In this document: positions 8,224-16,436 of the stretch, in pieces
How the letters are laid out: the number at the start of each line of letters is the position of its first letter
How positions within the stretch are numbered: position 1 is the stretch's first letter
NCBI RefSeq assembly: GCF_030867385.1
Contig: NZ_JAPFBJ010000001.1
Location: forward strand, 1,240,001-1,304,000
Direction: 5' to 3'
DNA from: Sphingobium sp. DEHP117
Lineage (GTDB): Bacteria > Pseudomonadota > Alphaproteobacteria > Sphingomonadales > Sphingomonadaceae
DNA: 64,000 bases
Made by a program: the position numbers and the translations under genes
The notes under the pieces: generated by a model
What the model saw: only the letters and a program-made list of their open reading frames with translations
The model's database searches: none
What the model was told of the DNA's origin: nothing

Positions 8224-9555
8224 ATGAGCTTCTTGCAGTTTTTCCGTATCCTCTGGGCCAGACGGGCGCTCATTCTGCTCAGCGTGCTGGGAGCTGTCGC
8301 TGCCGCGACCATCGTGGTGGTGCTCGCACGCCCGCGTTATGAGGCGACCACCCGTATCGAGCTCGACCTTCTGAAGCCGGACCCGGTCACCGGGCAAGCC
8401 ATCGCTGGTCGTTCGACGCCCGACTATGTGAAGACGCAGGTTCAGCTCATGCAGGACTATAAGGTCGCCGGGCGCGCGGTGGACATGCTCGGCTGGCAGA
8501 ACTCGCCCCGCATGGCGGCCAACTATGCCCGGCGCGGCCCGGGGGACAAGCGTGACTTCCACCGTTGGCTCGCGCAGCCGGTGATGGACAATACCAACGT
8601 GGTCTGGCTGTCCGGGACCAGCCTCATCGCGATTTCTTACACGTCATCTAACCCGGACACGGCTGCCAAAATGGCGGATACGGTGCGTGACGCCTATATC
8701 GCGCAGGTACTGGCTACCAAGCGCGAATATGCGATGAAGAACGCGAACTGGTACTACAAGCAGGCGGACGAAACCTACAAGAAGCTCAGGAAAGCCGTCG
8801 AACAGCTAACCGCCTTCGAGAAAGCAAACGGCATAATCCTGGCGGATGATGCCAGCGATCCTGAAATGGCCAAGCTCAAGATGCTGGCACAGGCCGCGCC
8901 GGCAGCGCAGGCCGCAGCGGGCGCCTTCATTGCCCCTTCGACCGTGCAGGTTGCCTCGCTGGAGGCTCAGATCGCGGCGCAGTCGAAAATTCTTGGCCCC
9001 AACCACCCCGATCTCCAGACGCTGCGGAGCCAGCTTGCCACCGCGCAGTCGGCGGTCGCTCGGGAAACCGCGATGGCCCGCTCCGGCAGCGCGCCGGGCG
9101 GTCCCTCCGCCTCCAGCATGCTGTCTGCGCAAACGCAGAAAGTGCTTGCCCAGCGTGGCAAGGTGAGCGAGGCGCAGCGCATGGCGACCGACGTGCAGGT
9201 ACTGCGCTCGCAATATGACAAGGCGCTGCAAAAGGCCGCTGATTTCGAGCAGCAAGCCCAAACCACCGAGTCCGGCGTAAAGGTTCTCGCCAATGCTGTT
9301 GTGCCCCGCGCGCCCGATTTCCCGAACATTCCGCTGATCATTGGCGGTGCGCTTACTCTGAGCGCGGCGTTCGGCACGCTCGCGGCGTTGATCATCGAGT
9401 TGCTCAACCGTCGCGTGCGCGGAGCTGAAGATCTGATCAACAGCGGCCTTCCTGTCGTCGGCACCATGGGTCATACACCCGATGCCCACGAGCAGGGCCT
9501 GCTCTGGAGAATATTGGGCATTCGTGCGCCACAGTTCGCGAGGGCAGCGCAATGA
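8224..9555 (+). CDS. Chain-length determinant, Wzz/PCP family (GelC/SpsC-like)
   Basis: This polysaccharide co-polymerase should set polymer length and couple export to the kinase-like partner. The 443-residue protein shows the expected topology: a membrane helix near residues 15-37, a long periplasmic region rich in coiled coil (about residues 160-370, including SLEAQIAAQSKILGPNHPDLQTLRSQL), and a second helix near 368-395 preceded by a proline-rich motif (VVPRAPDFPNIP). A short cytoplasmic tail follows. It lies 15 bp after the Wza-like gene and overlaps the next gene by four bases (ATGA), so translational coupling with the kinase-like protein is likely. Confidence 0.9.
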   Translation: MSFLQFFRILWARRALILLSVLGAVAAATIVVVLARPRYEATTRIELDLLKPDPVTGQAIAGRSTPDYVKTQVQLMQDYKVAGRAVDMLGWQNSPRMAANYARRGPGDKRDFHRWLAQPVMDNTNVVWLSGTSLIAISYTSSNPDTAAKMADTVRDAYIAQVLATKREYAMKNANWYYKQADETYKKLRKAVEQLTAFEKANGIILADDASDPEMAKLKMLAQAAPAAQAAAGAFIAPSTVQVASLEAQIAAQSKILGPNHPDLQTLRSQLATAQSAVARETAMARSGSAPGGPSASSMLSAQTQKVLAQRGKVSEAQRMATDVQVLRSQYDKALQKAADFEQQAQTTESGVKVLANAVVPRAPDFPNIPLIIGGALTLSAAFGTLAALIIELLNRRVRGAEDLINSGLPVVGTMGHTPDAHEQGLLWRILGIRAPQFARAAQ

Positions 9556-10352
9556 CGCAGGTAGACATGCCCCCGAGGGAAGAAAGTGAAGCTATGGTCG
9601 AACAACAGGTCAGCGAGCAGACCGACACAGGCATGGATGCCACAGCGGCTGTCGATGCCCCTGCCGGTCCTCTGGTGATCGACGACAACGCCCAGACCGT
9701 AATCGGGCGCAGCGGCTTTCGCTTTTCGCGCAAGATTGTCGCGCTCTCGGCGCCCAATTCGATCCAGGCGGAAAGCTTCGGTTCGCTCCAGACCCACCTC
9801 AAGGCAAAGCATATCGGCGATGGACGCCGCTCGCTCGCGATCTGTGCCGCGACACAGGGCGTCGGCACATCCTTCGTTGCGGTCAACCTCGCCATGTCTT
9901 TCGCTATGGCAGGCCTCAATACGATGCTGATCGATGCCAACATGCGCTCGCCAAGTCTTGAGGATTACATAGCGCCCGACAAAGCACCTGCAGGCCTTCG
10001 CCAGTGCCTGGGCGACAATGATGTGGAGTTTGGTGATGTCATCCAGGCCGATGTCTTCCCCAACCTCTCGCTGATCTATTCCGGTGGCGTTGCGCCCAAT
10101 CCGCAGGAGCTGCTCGCCAGCCGCGCGATGAGCGAACTGCTTGATACCTGCCTGCGCGACTATGATGTCACCATCGTCGACACCCCCCCGGGCAACAGCT
10201 CTGCCGACGCCCGCCGCGTCGCGATGGCGGTGCGCTATGCGATGCTGGTGGCCAAGAAGGACAGCAGCTACGTCAGCGACGTGAAGCAGCTCGCCGACGA
10301 ACTCACGTCCGACCGTGCGACGGTGATCGGCACCTTCCTCAACGATTTTTGA
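9552..10352 (+). CDS. BY-kinase-like ATPase with altered Walker A (GelE/SpsE-like)
   Basis: The 266-residue protein aligns by motif and position with the cytoplasmic tyrosine autokinase that partners Wzz-type proteins. Walker A' (TMLIDANMRSPSL, about 124-136) and Walker B (DVTIVDTPPG, about 190) are present. The Walker A loop reads TQGVGTSFVAVN (residues 101-112), where canonical family members have GEGKST; the P-loop lysine position is Thr. There is no C-terminal tyrosine cluster, the protein ending GTFLNDF. It may be a pseudokinase or a nucleotide-sensing regulator. The start overlaps the preceding stop by four bases. Confidence 0.82.
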   Translation: MTQVDMPPREESEAMVEQQVSEQTDTGMDATAAVDAPAGPLVIDDNAQTVIGRSGFRFSRKIVALSAPNSIQAESFGSLQTHLKAKHIGDGRRSLAICAATQGVGTSFVAVNLAMSFAMAGLNTMLIDANMRSPSLEDYIAPDKAPAGLRQCLGDNDVEFGDVIQADVFPNLSLIYSGGVAPNPQELLASRAMSELLDTCLRDYDVTIVDTPPGNSSADARRVAMAVRYAMLVAKKDSSYVSDVKQLADELTSDRATVIGTFLNDF

Positions 10353-10396
10353 CCGAGGGGCAGCAGGGCCGTGGGGGCAATGAGGGCGCAAGGCCG

Positions 10397-11302
10397 ATGA
10401 CCGCGTCTCCCATAACGGAAACGGAAGCGCCCTCCCCGTCAGGCAATGCGCCATGGTGGAGTGCTGCGATCCTGCGCCATTGGCCGCTGTGGGCTGGATT
10501 CTTCATCCTGCTGGTGCCGACGCTCGCCGGTCTGGGCCGCGAGGTCTGGTCGATGGAAATCGGCGCGCATGGGCCGATCGTGCTCGCGACAGGATTGTGG
10601 CTGATCAGCCAATGCCTGTCCGATATGCGCGCGCGCTGGCAGCCCGCCAACGCGATGGTGGTGGCGCTGATCCTCGTGCTCGCCCTGCCCGTTTACGCCT
10701 TTGGTCGCGCCTATGACTTCATCAGCCTCGAGGCGCTGGGCGTGTATGGCGCGATGCTGGCACTCGCTTACCGGCTGGCCGGATGGAACGCGCTGAGGCA
10801 CAATTTCTTCCCGTTCTTTTACCTCGGCTTTCTCGTGCCACCGCCGGGCTGGCTGATCGACCAGGCGACCGCGCCCCTGCAGACACTCGTATCCACGGTG
10901 GCGACCGGCATCTTGCAGCCCTTCGGCTATCCGATCATGCGCGAGGGCGTGACCCTGTTCGTGGGCAGCTATCAGTTGCTGGTGGAGGATGCCTGCGCAG
11001 GCATGAACAGCATCGTCGGCCTTACGGCGATCACCCTGTTCTACATCTACCTGCTCCACCGCGCCTCGTGGCGCTATGCGCTGCTGCTCGTTGCGCTTAT
11101 CATTCCGGTGGCGATCATTGTGAACATCATACGCGTCATGGCACTGATATTGCTCACGTATTATTTTGGTGACGGCGTGGCGCAGGGTTTTCTGCACGTA
11201 ACCACCGGCATCGTACTGTTCACCGTGGCACTGGCGGGCATGTTTGCGCTGGATTGGCTGTTGCAGCGCGTGCTCGGCAAAATGCTGGGTGCGACCGCAT
11301 GA
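10397..11302 (+). CDS. xrtV: Exosortase (XrtV-type)
   Basis: Exosortases are multi-pass inner-membrane transpeptidases that cleave PEP-CTERM sorting signals on exported proteins. This 301-residue protein has about eight membrane helices and the full active-site set: Cys200 in VEDACAGMNS, Arg246 in NIIRVMAL and His267 in GFLHVTTG. EpsI follows with a four-base ATGA overlap, and an XrtV-accessory-like gene lies at 16003-16242. These and the sphingomonad setting favour the V subtype. Its likely substrates are the two PEPxxWA-CTERM proteins at 56.5-57.9 kb. The frame continues upstream to a TTG at 10349 that overlaps the kinase-like gene; ATG 10397 is more plausible. Confidence 0.88.
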   Translation: MTASPITETEAPSPSGNAPWWSAAILRHWPLWAGFFILLVPTLAGLGREVWSMEIGAHGPIVLATGLWLISQCLSDMRARWQPANAMVVALILVLALPVYAFGRAYDFISLEALGVYGAMLALAYRLAGWNALRHNFFPFFYLGFLVPPPGWLIDQATAPLQTLVSTVATGILQPFGYPIMREGVTLFVGSYQLLVEDACAGMNSIVGLTAITLFYIYLLHRASWRYALLLVALIIPVAIIVNIIRVMALILLTYYFGDGVAQGFLHVTTGIVLFTVALAGMFALDWLLQRVLGKMLGATA

Positions 11303-11997
11303 TCGCGCGGCGGGATCTCCTGATTGGCGGCGCCTGCGTCGCGGCGCTGGGCGTGGCCGAAGCTCTGCGCCCGCGCACGCTGCTCACGCTGATGCCGCAG
11401 CAGACGCTGACCAGCCTCGTGCCCAAACAGATTGGCTCGTGGACGCTGGGCGAAGGCGGCGACATCGTGGTGCCGGAGATACCGGGCAGCCTTTCCGACC
11501 GGCTTTATGCCGACACGCTCACGCGGCTTTATATCAATGCCATGACCGGTGCGCAGGTGATGCTCCTCATCGCTTATGGCCGCGCGCAGAGTGATATCCT
11601 CCAGCTCCACCGGCCCGAAAGCTGCTATCCCGCCATCGGCCTCGCCATCCAGTCCCGCCGCAACGATGACATCGCGCTGGGCAAGGGTGCTGCAATTCCG
11701 GCCGTGGCGCTCACGGCGGGCGAAGGCATCCGCATGGAGGACATCGTCTATTGGACGCGGCTCGGCGAATATCTGCCGCGCACGGCGGGCGAGCAGCGGC
11801 GCGACCGGCTGAATACCGCGATGGACGGGATCGTCAGCGACGGCGTGCTGGTGCGCGCGTCGACCCTGCGGCCGGGGCCGGACGCCGCGCCGGGATATGG
11901 CATGCTGAATGGATTTCTGGCGGAGCTGGTAAACGCGATCCCCCAGGCAAGCAGGCCGGGCTTCATCGGCACGGAGCGCGCCAAGGCGCTGGCCTGA
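11299..11997 (+). CDS. epsI: EpsI family exosortase-associated protein
   Basis: The 232-residue product has a Tat-like or simple signal start (MIARRDLLIGGACVAALGVAEAL) and a periplasmic EpsI/DUF3485 domain, with the conserved HRPESCYPAIG motif near residue 112. EpsI proteins occur next to or fused with exosortases in exopolysaccharide loci; their biochemical role is not settled. The start overlaps the exosortase stop (ATGA), so the two are almost certainly co-translated. The gene ends four bases from the convergent GT2 gene, with no room for a simple terminator. Confidence 0.88.
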   Translation: MIARRDLLIGGACVAALGVAEALRPRTLLTLMPQQTLTSLVPKQIGSWTLGEGGDIVVPEIPGSLSDRLYADTLTRLYINAMTGAQVMLLIAYGRAQSDILQLHRPESCYPAIGLAIQSRRNDDIALGKGAAIPAVALTAGEGIRMEDIVYWTRLGEYLPRTAGEQRRDRLNTAMDGIVSDGVLVRASTLRPGPDAAPGYGMLNGFLAELVNAIPQASRPGFIGTERAKALA

Positions 11998-12001
11998 TCC
12001 C

Positions 12002-12934
12002 TTAGCGCAGCATCGGTGGCACGCCGCGCTCGCCCCTGATCCCTGCCCACCAGCCCGAGAGCGCATAGCCCCACTGCCGCCAGGCACCGCGCGCGCCATA
12101 GCGCAGCGACAACAGCGCCAGCGTCGCCACAGCAGCGACCGGCAGGCGCCAGGCGGAAATATCGCGAACGACGTGCAGCTTGTTGCGCTCGTCCATATAG
12201 ATGGGCAGGCGGTTGCGCGCCTTGATCGCGCCCGCAGAGCCGGTGGTGCTGCCCTGATCGTGCCGCACCCGCGCATCCGGCGCGAATCCCAGCTTTACGC
12301 CCATCTTGCGCGCACGCAGGCCCCACTCCACTTCCTCGCAATAGAGGAAATATTCGTCGCGCATCAGGCCAGCGCGTTCGACAAAATACCGGTCCACCAG
12401 CATGGAGGCACCCAGCACATAGTTCATTTGCGCTTCGATGGCAGCGGGGTCTACAGGATCACTCACCCGCGCGCCCATGCCGATAGAAACAGCGCGCGCG
12501 AGCCAATAGCGCCAGTGCCCGCCATAGGCCTGCACGCGCCCGGAGGCGTCATGCAACACGCCGCCGACCATATGGCAGTCCCCGCGCCGCAATCGCTCCA
12601 CGAGCGCGGCCAACGCCCCGGCATCAGGCGCCGTATCGGGGTTGACGACCCACCAAGCGGCGGCATCGGGCCGGGCACGCATCGCGAGGTTGACGCCGCC
12701 AGCATAACCAAGATTGCCGGGCGCGAGCAGGCACTCGACTTTCTGACCGCCCGGCAAACTCTCCGGCAGCGCCGCCTTGAGCTTGCGGAAAGCGTGCTCG
12801 CCGCCATTTTCGCAGATGACCACATCGAAATCCGCATAGGTCGATTGCGCCAGTGCGGAGAGGCACCCGGCTATTTCCTCTGCATTATGGAACCCGACGA
12901 TGCAGATGCTGACCGGAAAAGGCGCGGCGCTCAT
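12002..12934 (-). CDS. Glycosyltransferase family 2 (rhamnosyltransferase-like)
   Basis: A GT-A fold transferase of 310 residues. SICIVGFHNAEEIAGCLSAL is the N-terminal nucleotide-binding strand, NLGYAGGVNLAM a typical WbbL/rhamnosyltransferase motif, VVNPDTAPD the DXD-equivalent, and CEEVEWGLRARKMG the catalytic ED region. A hydrophobic C-terminal segment suggests membrane association. With rmlACDB nearby, dTDP-L-rhamnose is a reasonable donor, but this is inference. ATG 12934 overlaps the stop of the upstream GT2 gene (ATGA). It is the last gene of a four-gene reverse-strand cluster running down from 15884. Confidence 0.85.
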   Translation of the reverse strand: MSAAPFPVSICIVGFHNAEEIAGCLSALAQSTYADFDVVICENGGEHAFRKLKAALPESLPGGQKVECLLAPGNLGYAGGVNLAMRARPDAAAWWVVNPDTAPDAGALAALVERLRRGDCHMVGGVLHDASGRVQAYGGHWRYWLARAVSIGMGARVSDPVDPAAIEAQMNYVLGASMLVDRYFVERAGLMRDEYFLYCEEVEWGLRARKMGVKLGFAPDARVRHDQGSTTGSAGAIKARNRLPIYMDERNKLHVVRDISAWRLPVAAVATLALLSLRYGARGAWRQWGYALSGWWAGIRGERGVPPMLR

Positions 12935-13833
12935 GCGTGGTGGCCGCCCCCGCGCAGCACGATGCGATGCCCCTCGACAAAGCGCCACAGCCGAATGGCG
13001 GCCAATGTGCCCAAGGCGGAAAGCCGCTCGCCAAAGCTAGGCACGCGCCTGTCTGTGAGGATGCGCAGCGCGTGGACGGGGATGGCGGGCAGTTCGAGCC
13101 ACGTCTTGGCAATCCACTTGAGCGCCGACCCTCCCCCATCACGGCTCAGAGCATAGCGCTCGGCGCAGATGCGCCGCCATTTGCCCTTCAACTGCGCCCA
13201 GTCGGCGCGTGCCGGATGGCCGACGATGGCGTCCGCTGCATAGCCAATGCTGTAACCCATATTCCGTGCGCGCCAGCACCACTCATTGTCCTCGGAAACA
13301 GCCGTGCGGAAGGGGCCGACCTTGAAAAACAGATCGCGCGGGCAGAAGAGATTGGCGGTGACGGTGAAATGCAGGCGCTTCACATAGCGTTCATTATCGA
13401 AGGCGAAGACCGTTTCGAATGCCTCTGCTCCGCTCATCGGCCGCCCGCCCGGCACCAGCACGGTCATGCCGCCGCCCAGGAAATCAGCACCCTGCCCCAG
13501 CGCAGCAACGCCACGTTCAAGCCATTCAGGGGCTGGAACGCAGTCGCTGTCAGTGAACGCGAGAATCTTGCCCTGTGCCGCTTCGGCCCCGGCATTGCGG
13601 GCGGGGCCTGCGCCGGGCGTCATGGCGGTGACAATGCGTGCGCGACCCGCGACCGCCCGCTCCACCGCGGCCATGCCGCACGGAGAGTTGTTGTCAGCCA
13701 CGATAATCTCAAACGCGTCGCGCGGCATTGTCTGTTTACTGATCGCGGCAAGGCAGCGATCCAGCCGTTCCAGATCGTTGTAATGCGGAACGACAACGCT
13801 GATGCCCGGAGCCAGGGAGGAGGCGGAGGTCAT
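12931..13833 (-). CDS. Glycosyltransferase family 2
   Basis: A 300-residue GT-A enzyme. It starts with [21 protein letters not shown], has the donor-binding ADNNSPCG and [23 protein letters not shown] motifs (DSD as the metal-binding triad), and [15 protein letters not shown] as the catalytic region. It probably adds one sugar of the repeat unit at the inner face of the cytoplasmic membrane; donor and linkage cannot be read from sequence. It overlaps both neighbours by four bases (ATGA at each junction), so acetyltransferase and both GT2 enzymes are probably translated as a coupled set. Confidence 0.87.
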   Translation of the reverse strand: MTSASSLAPGISVVVPHYNDLERLDRCLAAISKQTMPRDAFEIIVADNNSPCGMAAVERAVAGRARIVTAMTPGAGPARNAGAEAAQGKILAFTDSDCVPAPEWLERGVAALGQGADFLGGGMTVLVPGGRPMSGAEAFETVFAFDNERYVKRLHFTVTANLFCPRDLFFKVGPFRTAVSEDNEWCWRARNMGYSIGYAADAIVGHPARADWAQLKGKWRRICAERYALSRDGGGSALKWIAKTWLELPAIPVHALRILTDRRVPSFGERLSALGTLAAIRLWRFVEGHRIVLRGGGHHA

Positions 13834-14471
13834 TGCCCGGCGCCCGCCCAGTCCGGTTTCCGGCCTGCGCTAGTCCATGCTTCCACGGACGCGGCGGTGG
13901 GATGAAAAACGAGATCGGGGTTGGCGCGCACGAGCTGCTTCAGGGCCGGTGGATCGAGCTCCCACCAGCGGCTGGCTTCCAGCGCGGCAATCAGGTCCGG
14001 CGTGAAGCGGTCTCGCAGCTTTTTCGCCGGATTGCCCGCGACGATGGCATAAGCGGGCACATCCTTCGTCACTACCGCGCCTGCCCCGATGATCGCGCCG
14101 CGCCCCACATGCTTGCAGCCAGGCAGGATCATGACGTTGTGGCCGATCCAGACATCATCCTCGATCACGAGCACATCGTCGTAAAAGATGTCCTGATCCA
14201 CCACACCGAATTTGCGTTCATAGAGCGCAGGGTGCGTCGTCATGGCCTCAAAGGGGTGATTGATGGGCGCGGAGCGGACGGTGTTGGCGAGCGAGCAATA
14301 GCGACCGATGCGGATCGGCCCCGGCATGCGCCAGCGGTCGAAGCAGCCATAGCTGTACAGCCCGACGTCGATGCGGAAACGATCACGGAAGTATGCGCGC
14401 AGGGGTGCGCTGTCATGCTGACGGCGGGACCACAGCTTGATCCTGAATTTTTCGATGAGCGATGCCAGCAC
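13830..14471 (-). CDS. Left-handed beta-helix acetyltransferase (CatB/WcaF-like)
   Basis: The 213-residue protein has hexapeptide-repeat sequence ([20 protein letters not shown] turns, [30 protein letters not shown]) typical of xenobiotic/serine-type acetyltransferases, including a conserved NHPF segment with the likely catalytic His. It probably O-acetylates a sugar of the exopolysaccharide using acetyl-CoA. The start is a GTG at 14471 with GGGAAAG a few bases upstream; no closer ATG fits. It lies between the AAA ATPase gene and the GT2 gene, with which it shares an ATGA overlap. Confidence 0.85.
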   Translation of the reverse strand: MLASLIEKFRIKLWSRRQHDSAPLRAYFRDRFRIDVGLYSYGCFDRWRMPGPIRIGRYCSLANTVRSAPINHPFEAMTTHPALYERKFGVVDQDIFYDDVLVIEDDVWIGHNVMILPGCKHVGRGAIIGAGAVVTKDVPAYAIVAGNPAKKLRDRFTPDLIAALEASRWWELDPPALKQLVRANPDLVFHPTAASVEAWTSAGRKPDWAGAGQ

Positions 14472-14489
14472 GGCGCTTTCCCGGCAGCG

Positions 14490-15884
14490 TCAGGCGCTTT
14501 GTGTTACCGCATATTTATCGAGCAGCGCATCCAGGAGCTTGGTATTGCTCTTTTCGCCCGCGAAGTGGGACTGCGCCAGCTCGATCCAGAGGTAAACGGG
14601 CACGCCCTCCTCCCTGAAATGATAGGCGCCCGCAGGGTCGTTCTCCAGCGGCTCCAGCAGACCATAGTCCTGCTGCATCTTCTGCATGAAGGCGAGGCCC
14701 TCGCCCGGCTTGCGGATCACCTCATCGGCCTGGCTCGGCATCAGGCGGCCGCCATAATGCAGCGCGAGGCGCGCCAGCAGGCCAAGATTGGTGCCATGCC
14801 CCTCAGCCTTGGCACGGGCGGTCTGGAACAGGCTGAGGCTGGAGACGCGGTGGCGGATTTCATCAACCGAGTGATTGATCGCATCCGCGACGTCGCGTCG
14901 TTCGACCATATTGGCATCGCGGTCCACCGCCGCGAGACCGGCATGCTGGCTCAGCAGGCTGGCGATATAGGGCGAGCCATAGGCCACGGCGCTGATGAAG
15001 GCGATGGCCTCGCGATCGAATGTGAGGCCGCAAATCTTCTCACCGTTGTGGATCAGCTCCTCGATCTCGGTGTTCGACATGTTGGGCACCTGATAGCCCA
15101 AAATGTTACGGCGGATCGACGGGATATGCTCGATCAGCTCGGTAAGGTTCGCGGCGACGCCCGCGATCACAAGCTGGAGGCGGCTGGAACGGTCCGACAG
15201 GTTCTTGATCAGCTCCGCGATCGAGCGGCGGAATGCGGGCGAATGCGCGCGATCGAACTCGTCGAGGATCACCAGCACGCGCGTGTTGGAGACTTTCGAA
15301 AACAGGTCGCTTATCTGCGGCACGGTGAGCGTACCCTCGGGCAGCAGATCCGCCAGCGAGCGTCCGCTCTCAATTTCCGAGGACGTGGGCGCATAATCGG
15401 CGTGGTAGAGCAGCGGAATATCGCGCGCGATGGAACGCATCAAATCGCTGAAATGCGTTTCCTCGCCGCAGGACGCATAGCGCACGATATAGCGGGCATC
15501 CCTGGCAAGCTGGGCCAGAATGTGCAGCAGCGATGTCTTTCCGATGCCACGGTCGCCGTAGAGCACAACGTGCAGGCGCTGATCCTCGATCGAGCGAATA
15601 AGCGTCTTCAAAACTTCGGAGCGCCCGGCGAACATACGGTGAGAAAGCACTGGCTGAGACGGCGTGAAGGCATTGCGCAGGTGGAAACGCACCCGATCGA
15701 GCGCGGTACGCTTGCCGGTGCTGCGAATCTGGTCTCCAGCGGTGCCTTGAAAGCGAGGCAGCTTGTCGTCCTGACGATCGCGGTTGCGACCGCCCATGGA
15801 CAGGCGGGGCACCATCTCGCCATGGTCCTGATCCAGCGCATCAAAGCGCCTTTTGCGCGTTGAAAACCAGTTCTGCCAGCCCAT
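14490..15884 (-). CDS. AAA/STAND-type ATPase of the exopolysaccharide locus
   Basis: The 464-residue cytoplasmic protein has a Walker A (GDRGIGKTS, residues 110-118), a Walker B (RVLVILDEFD, 202-211) and a winged-helix-like C-terminal part. The N-terminal 80 residues are basic and probably disordered. Similar ATPases occur in sphingomonad polysaccharide clusters, but I know of no assigned role; control of synthesis or of a membrane partner is a guess. ATG 15884 has AAGGG seven bases upstream and is preferred over ATG 15905. It heads the cluster with the acetyltransferase and two GT2 genes. Confidence 0.72.
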   Translation of the reverse strand: MGWQNWFSTRKRRFDALDQDHGEMVPRLSMGGRNRDRQDDKLPRFQGTAGDQIRSTGKRTALDRVRFHLRNAFTPSQPVLSHRMFAGRSEVLKTLIRSIEDQRLHVVLYGDRGIGKTSLLHILAQLARDARYIVRYASCGEETHFSDLMRSIARDIPLLYHADYAPTSSEIESGRSLADLLPEGTLTVPQISDLFSKVSNTRVLVILDEFDRAHSPAFRRSIAELIKNLSDRSSRLQLVIAGVAANLTELIEHIPSIRRNILGYQVPNMSNTEIEELIHNGEKICGLTFDREAIAFISAVAYGSPYIASLLSQHAGLAAVDRDANMVERRDVADAINHSVDEIRHRVSSLSLFQTARAKAEGHGTNLGLLARLALHYGGRLMPSQADEVIRKPGEGLAFMQKMQQDYGLLEPLENDPAGAYHFREEGVPVYLWIELAQSHFAGEKSNTKLLDALLDKYAVTQSA

Positions 15885-16002
15885 TACATTACCCTTCCAT
15901 GACATCGGACGACTTGGTTATGCCAAATACAACGAATGTCTTACCGTATAGTATCCGCTATTCCCTTCGCAGACGCAACAGAAACAGCTCCGCATCGCGC
16001 AA

Positions 16003-16242
16003 TTAGCTGGGCAGGCGCGGCTTAAGCACAAACCACACATAACCAGCGACTGCCGCAAGCATGAGAATTGCGAGCGCACCCATCCCCTCGTTGCCGAGAT
16101 AGTTGGAAAGCGCGCAGCCGATGGCCGGAGGGAGATAGTGCCACACCGTATCCGGCGGCTCATCCATTGATGAGCGCTGAAGGAACAATACGATCAGGCC
16201 CGCAAAAGCCAGGATTGCAAGCCAGTCATACATCGTTTCCAT
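16003..16242 (-). CDS. Small membrane protein, XrtV sorting-system accessory-like
   Basis: The 79-residue protein has two predicted membrane helices (about residues 6-21 and 55-72) separated by a polar loop with a DEPPDTVWHYLPP segment. It resembles the short proteins annotated as XrtV sorting-system accessory proteins in sphingomonads, and the exosortase is only 5 kb away. Its function is unknown. It is transcribed alone, about 120 bp upstream of the ATPase gene and divergent from the flippase gene. An internal ATG three codons in (16233) is an alternative start. Confidence 0.65.
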   Translation of the reverse strand: METMYDWLAILAFAGLIVLFLQRSSMDEPPDTVWHYLPPAIGCALSNYLGNEGMGALAILMLAAVAGYVWFVLKPRLPS

Positions 16243-16436
16243 CAGCGCACGGCCCCAAATTGTAAATTGTCGTCATAAAAAACGCTTCGTCGCAAAAAAA
16301 ACACGTCGCCCTGCGTCAAAACCGCCCGACGAACTTGTGCTGCCGCATCAATATACCCTAGTGATGAATATCTCATAACAAAATGCCAATCTGGCAATCA
16401 GGGCGCGGCACAACAGGGAAATTTGACGGAAACGAG

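Noticed and set aside
13833..15863. Long open frame of 676 codons on the plus strand
   Set aside because: It is antisense to the acetyltransferase and AAA ATPase genes. Its translation has no recognisable domain and arises from high-GC codon bias.
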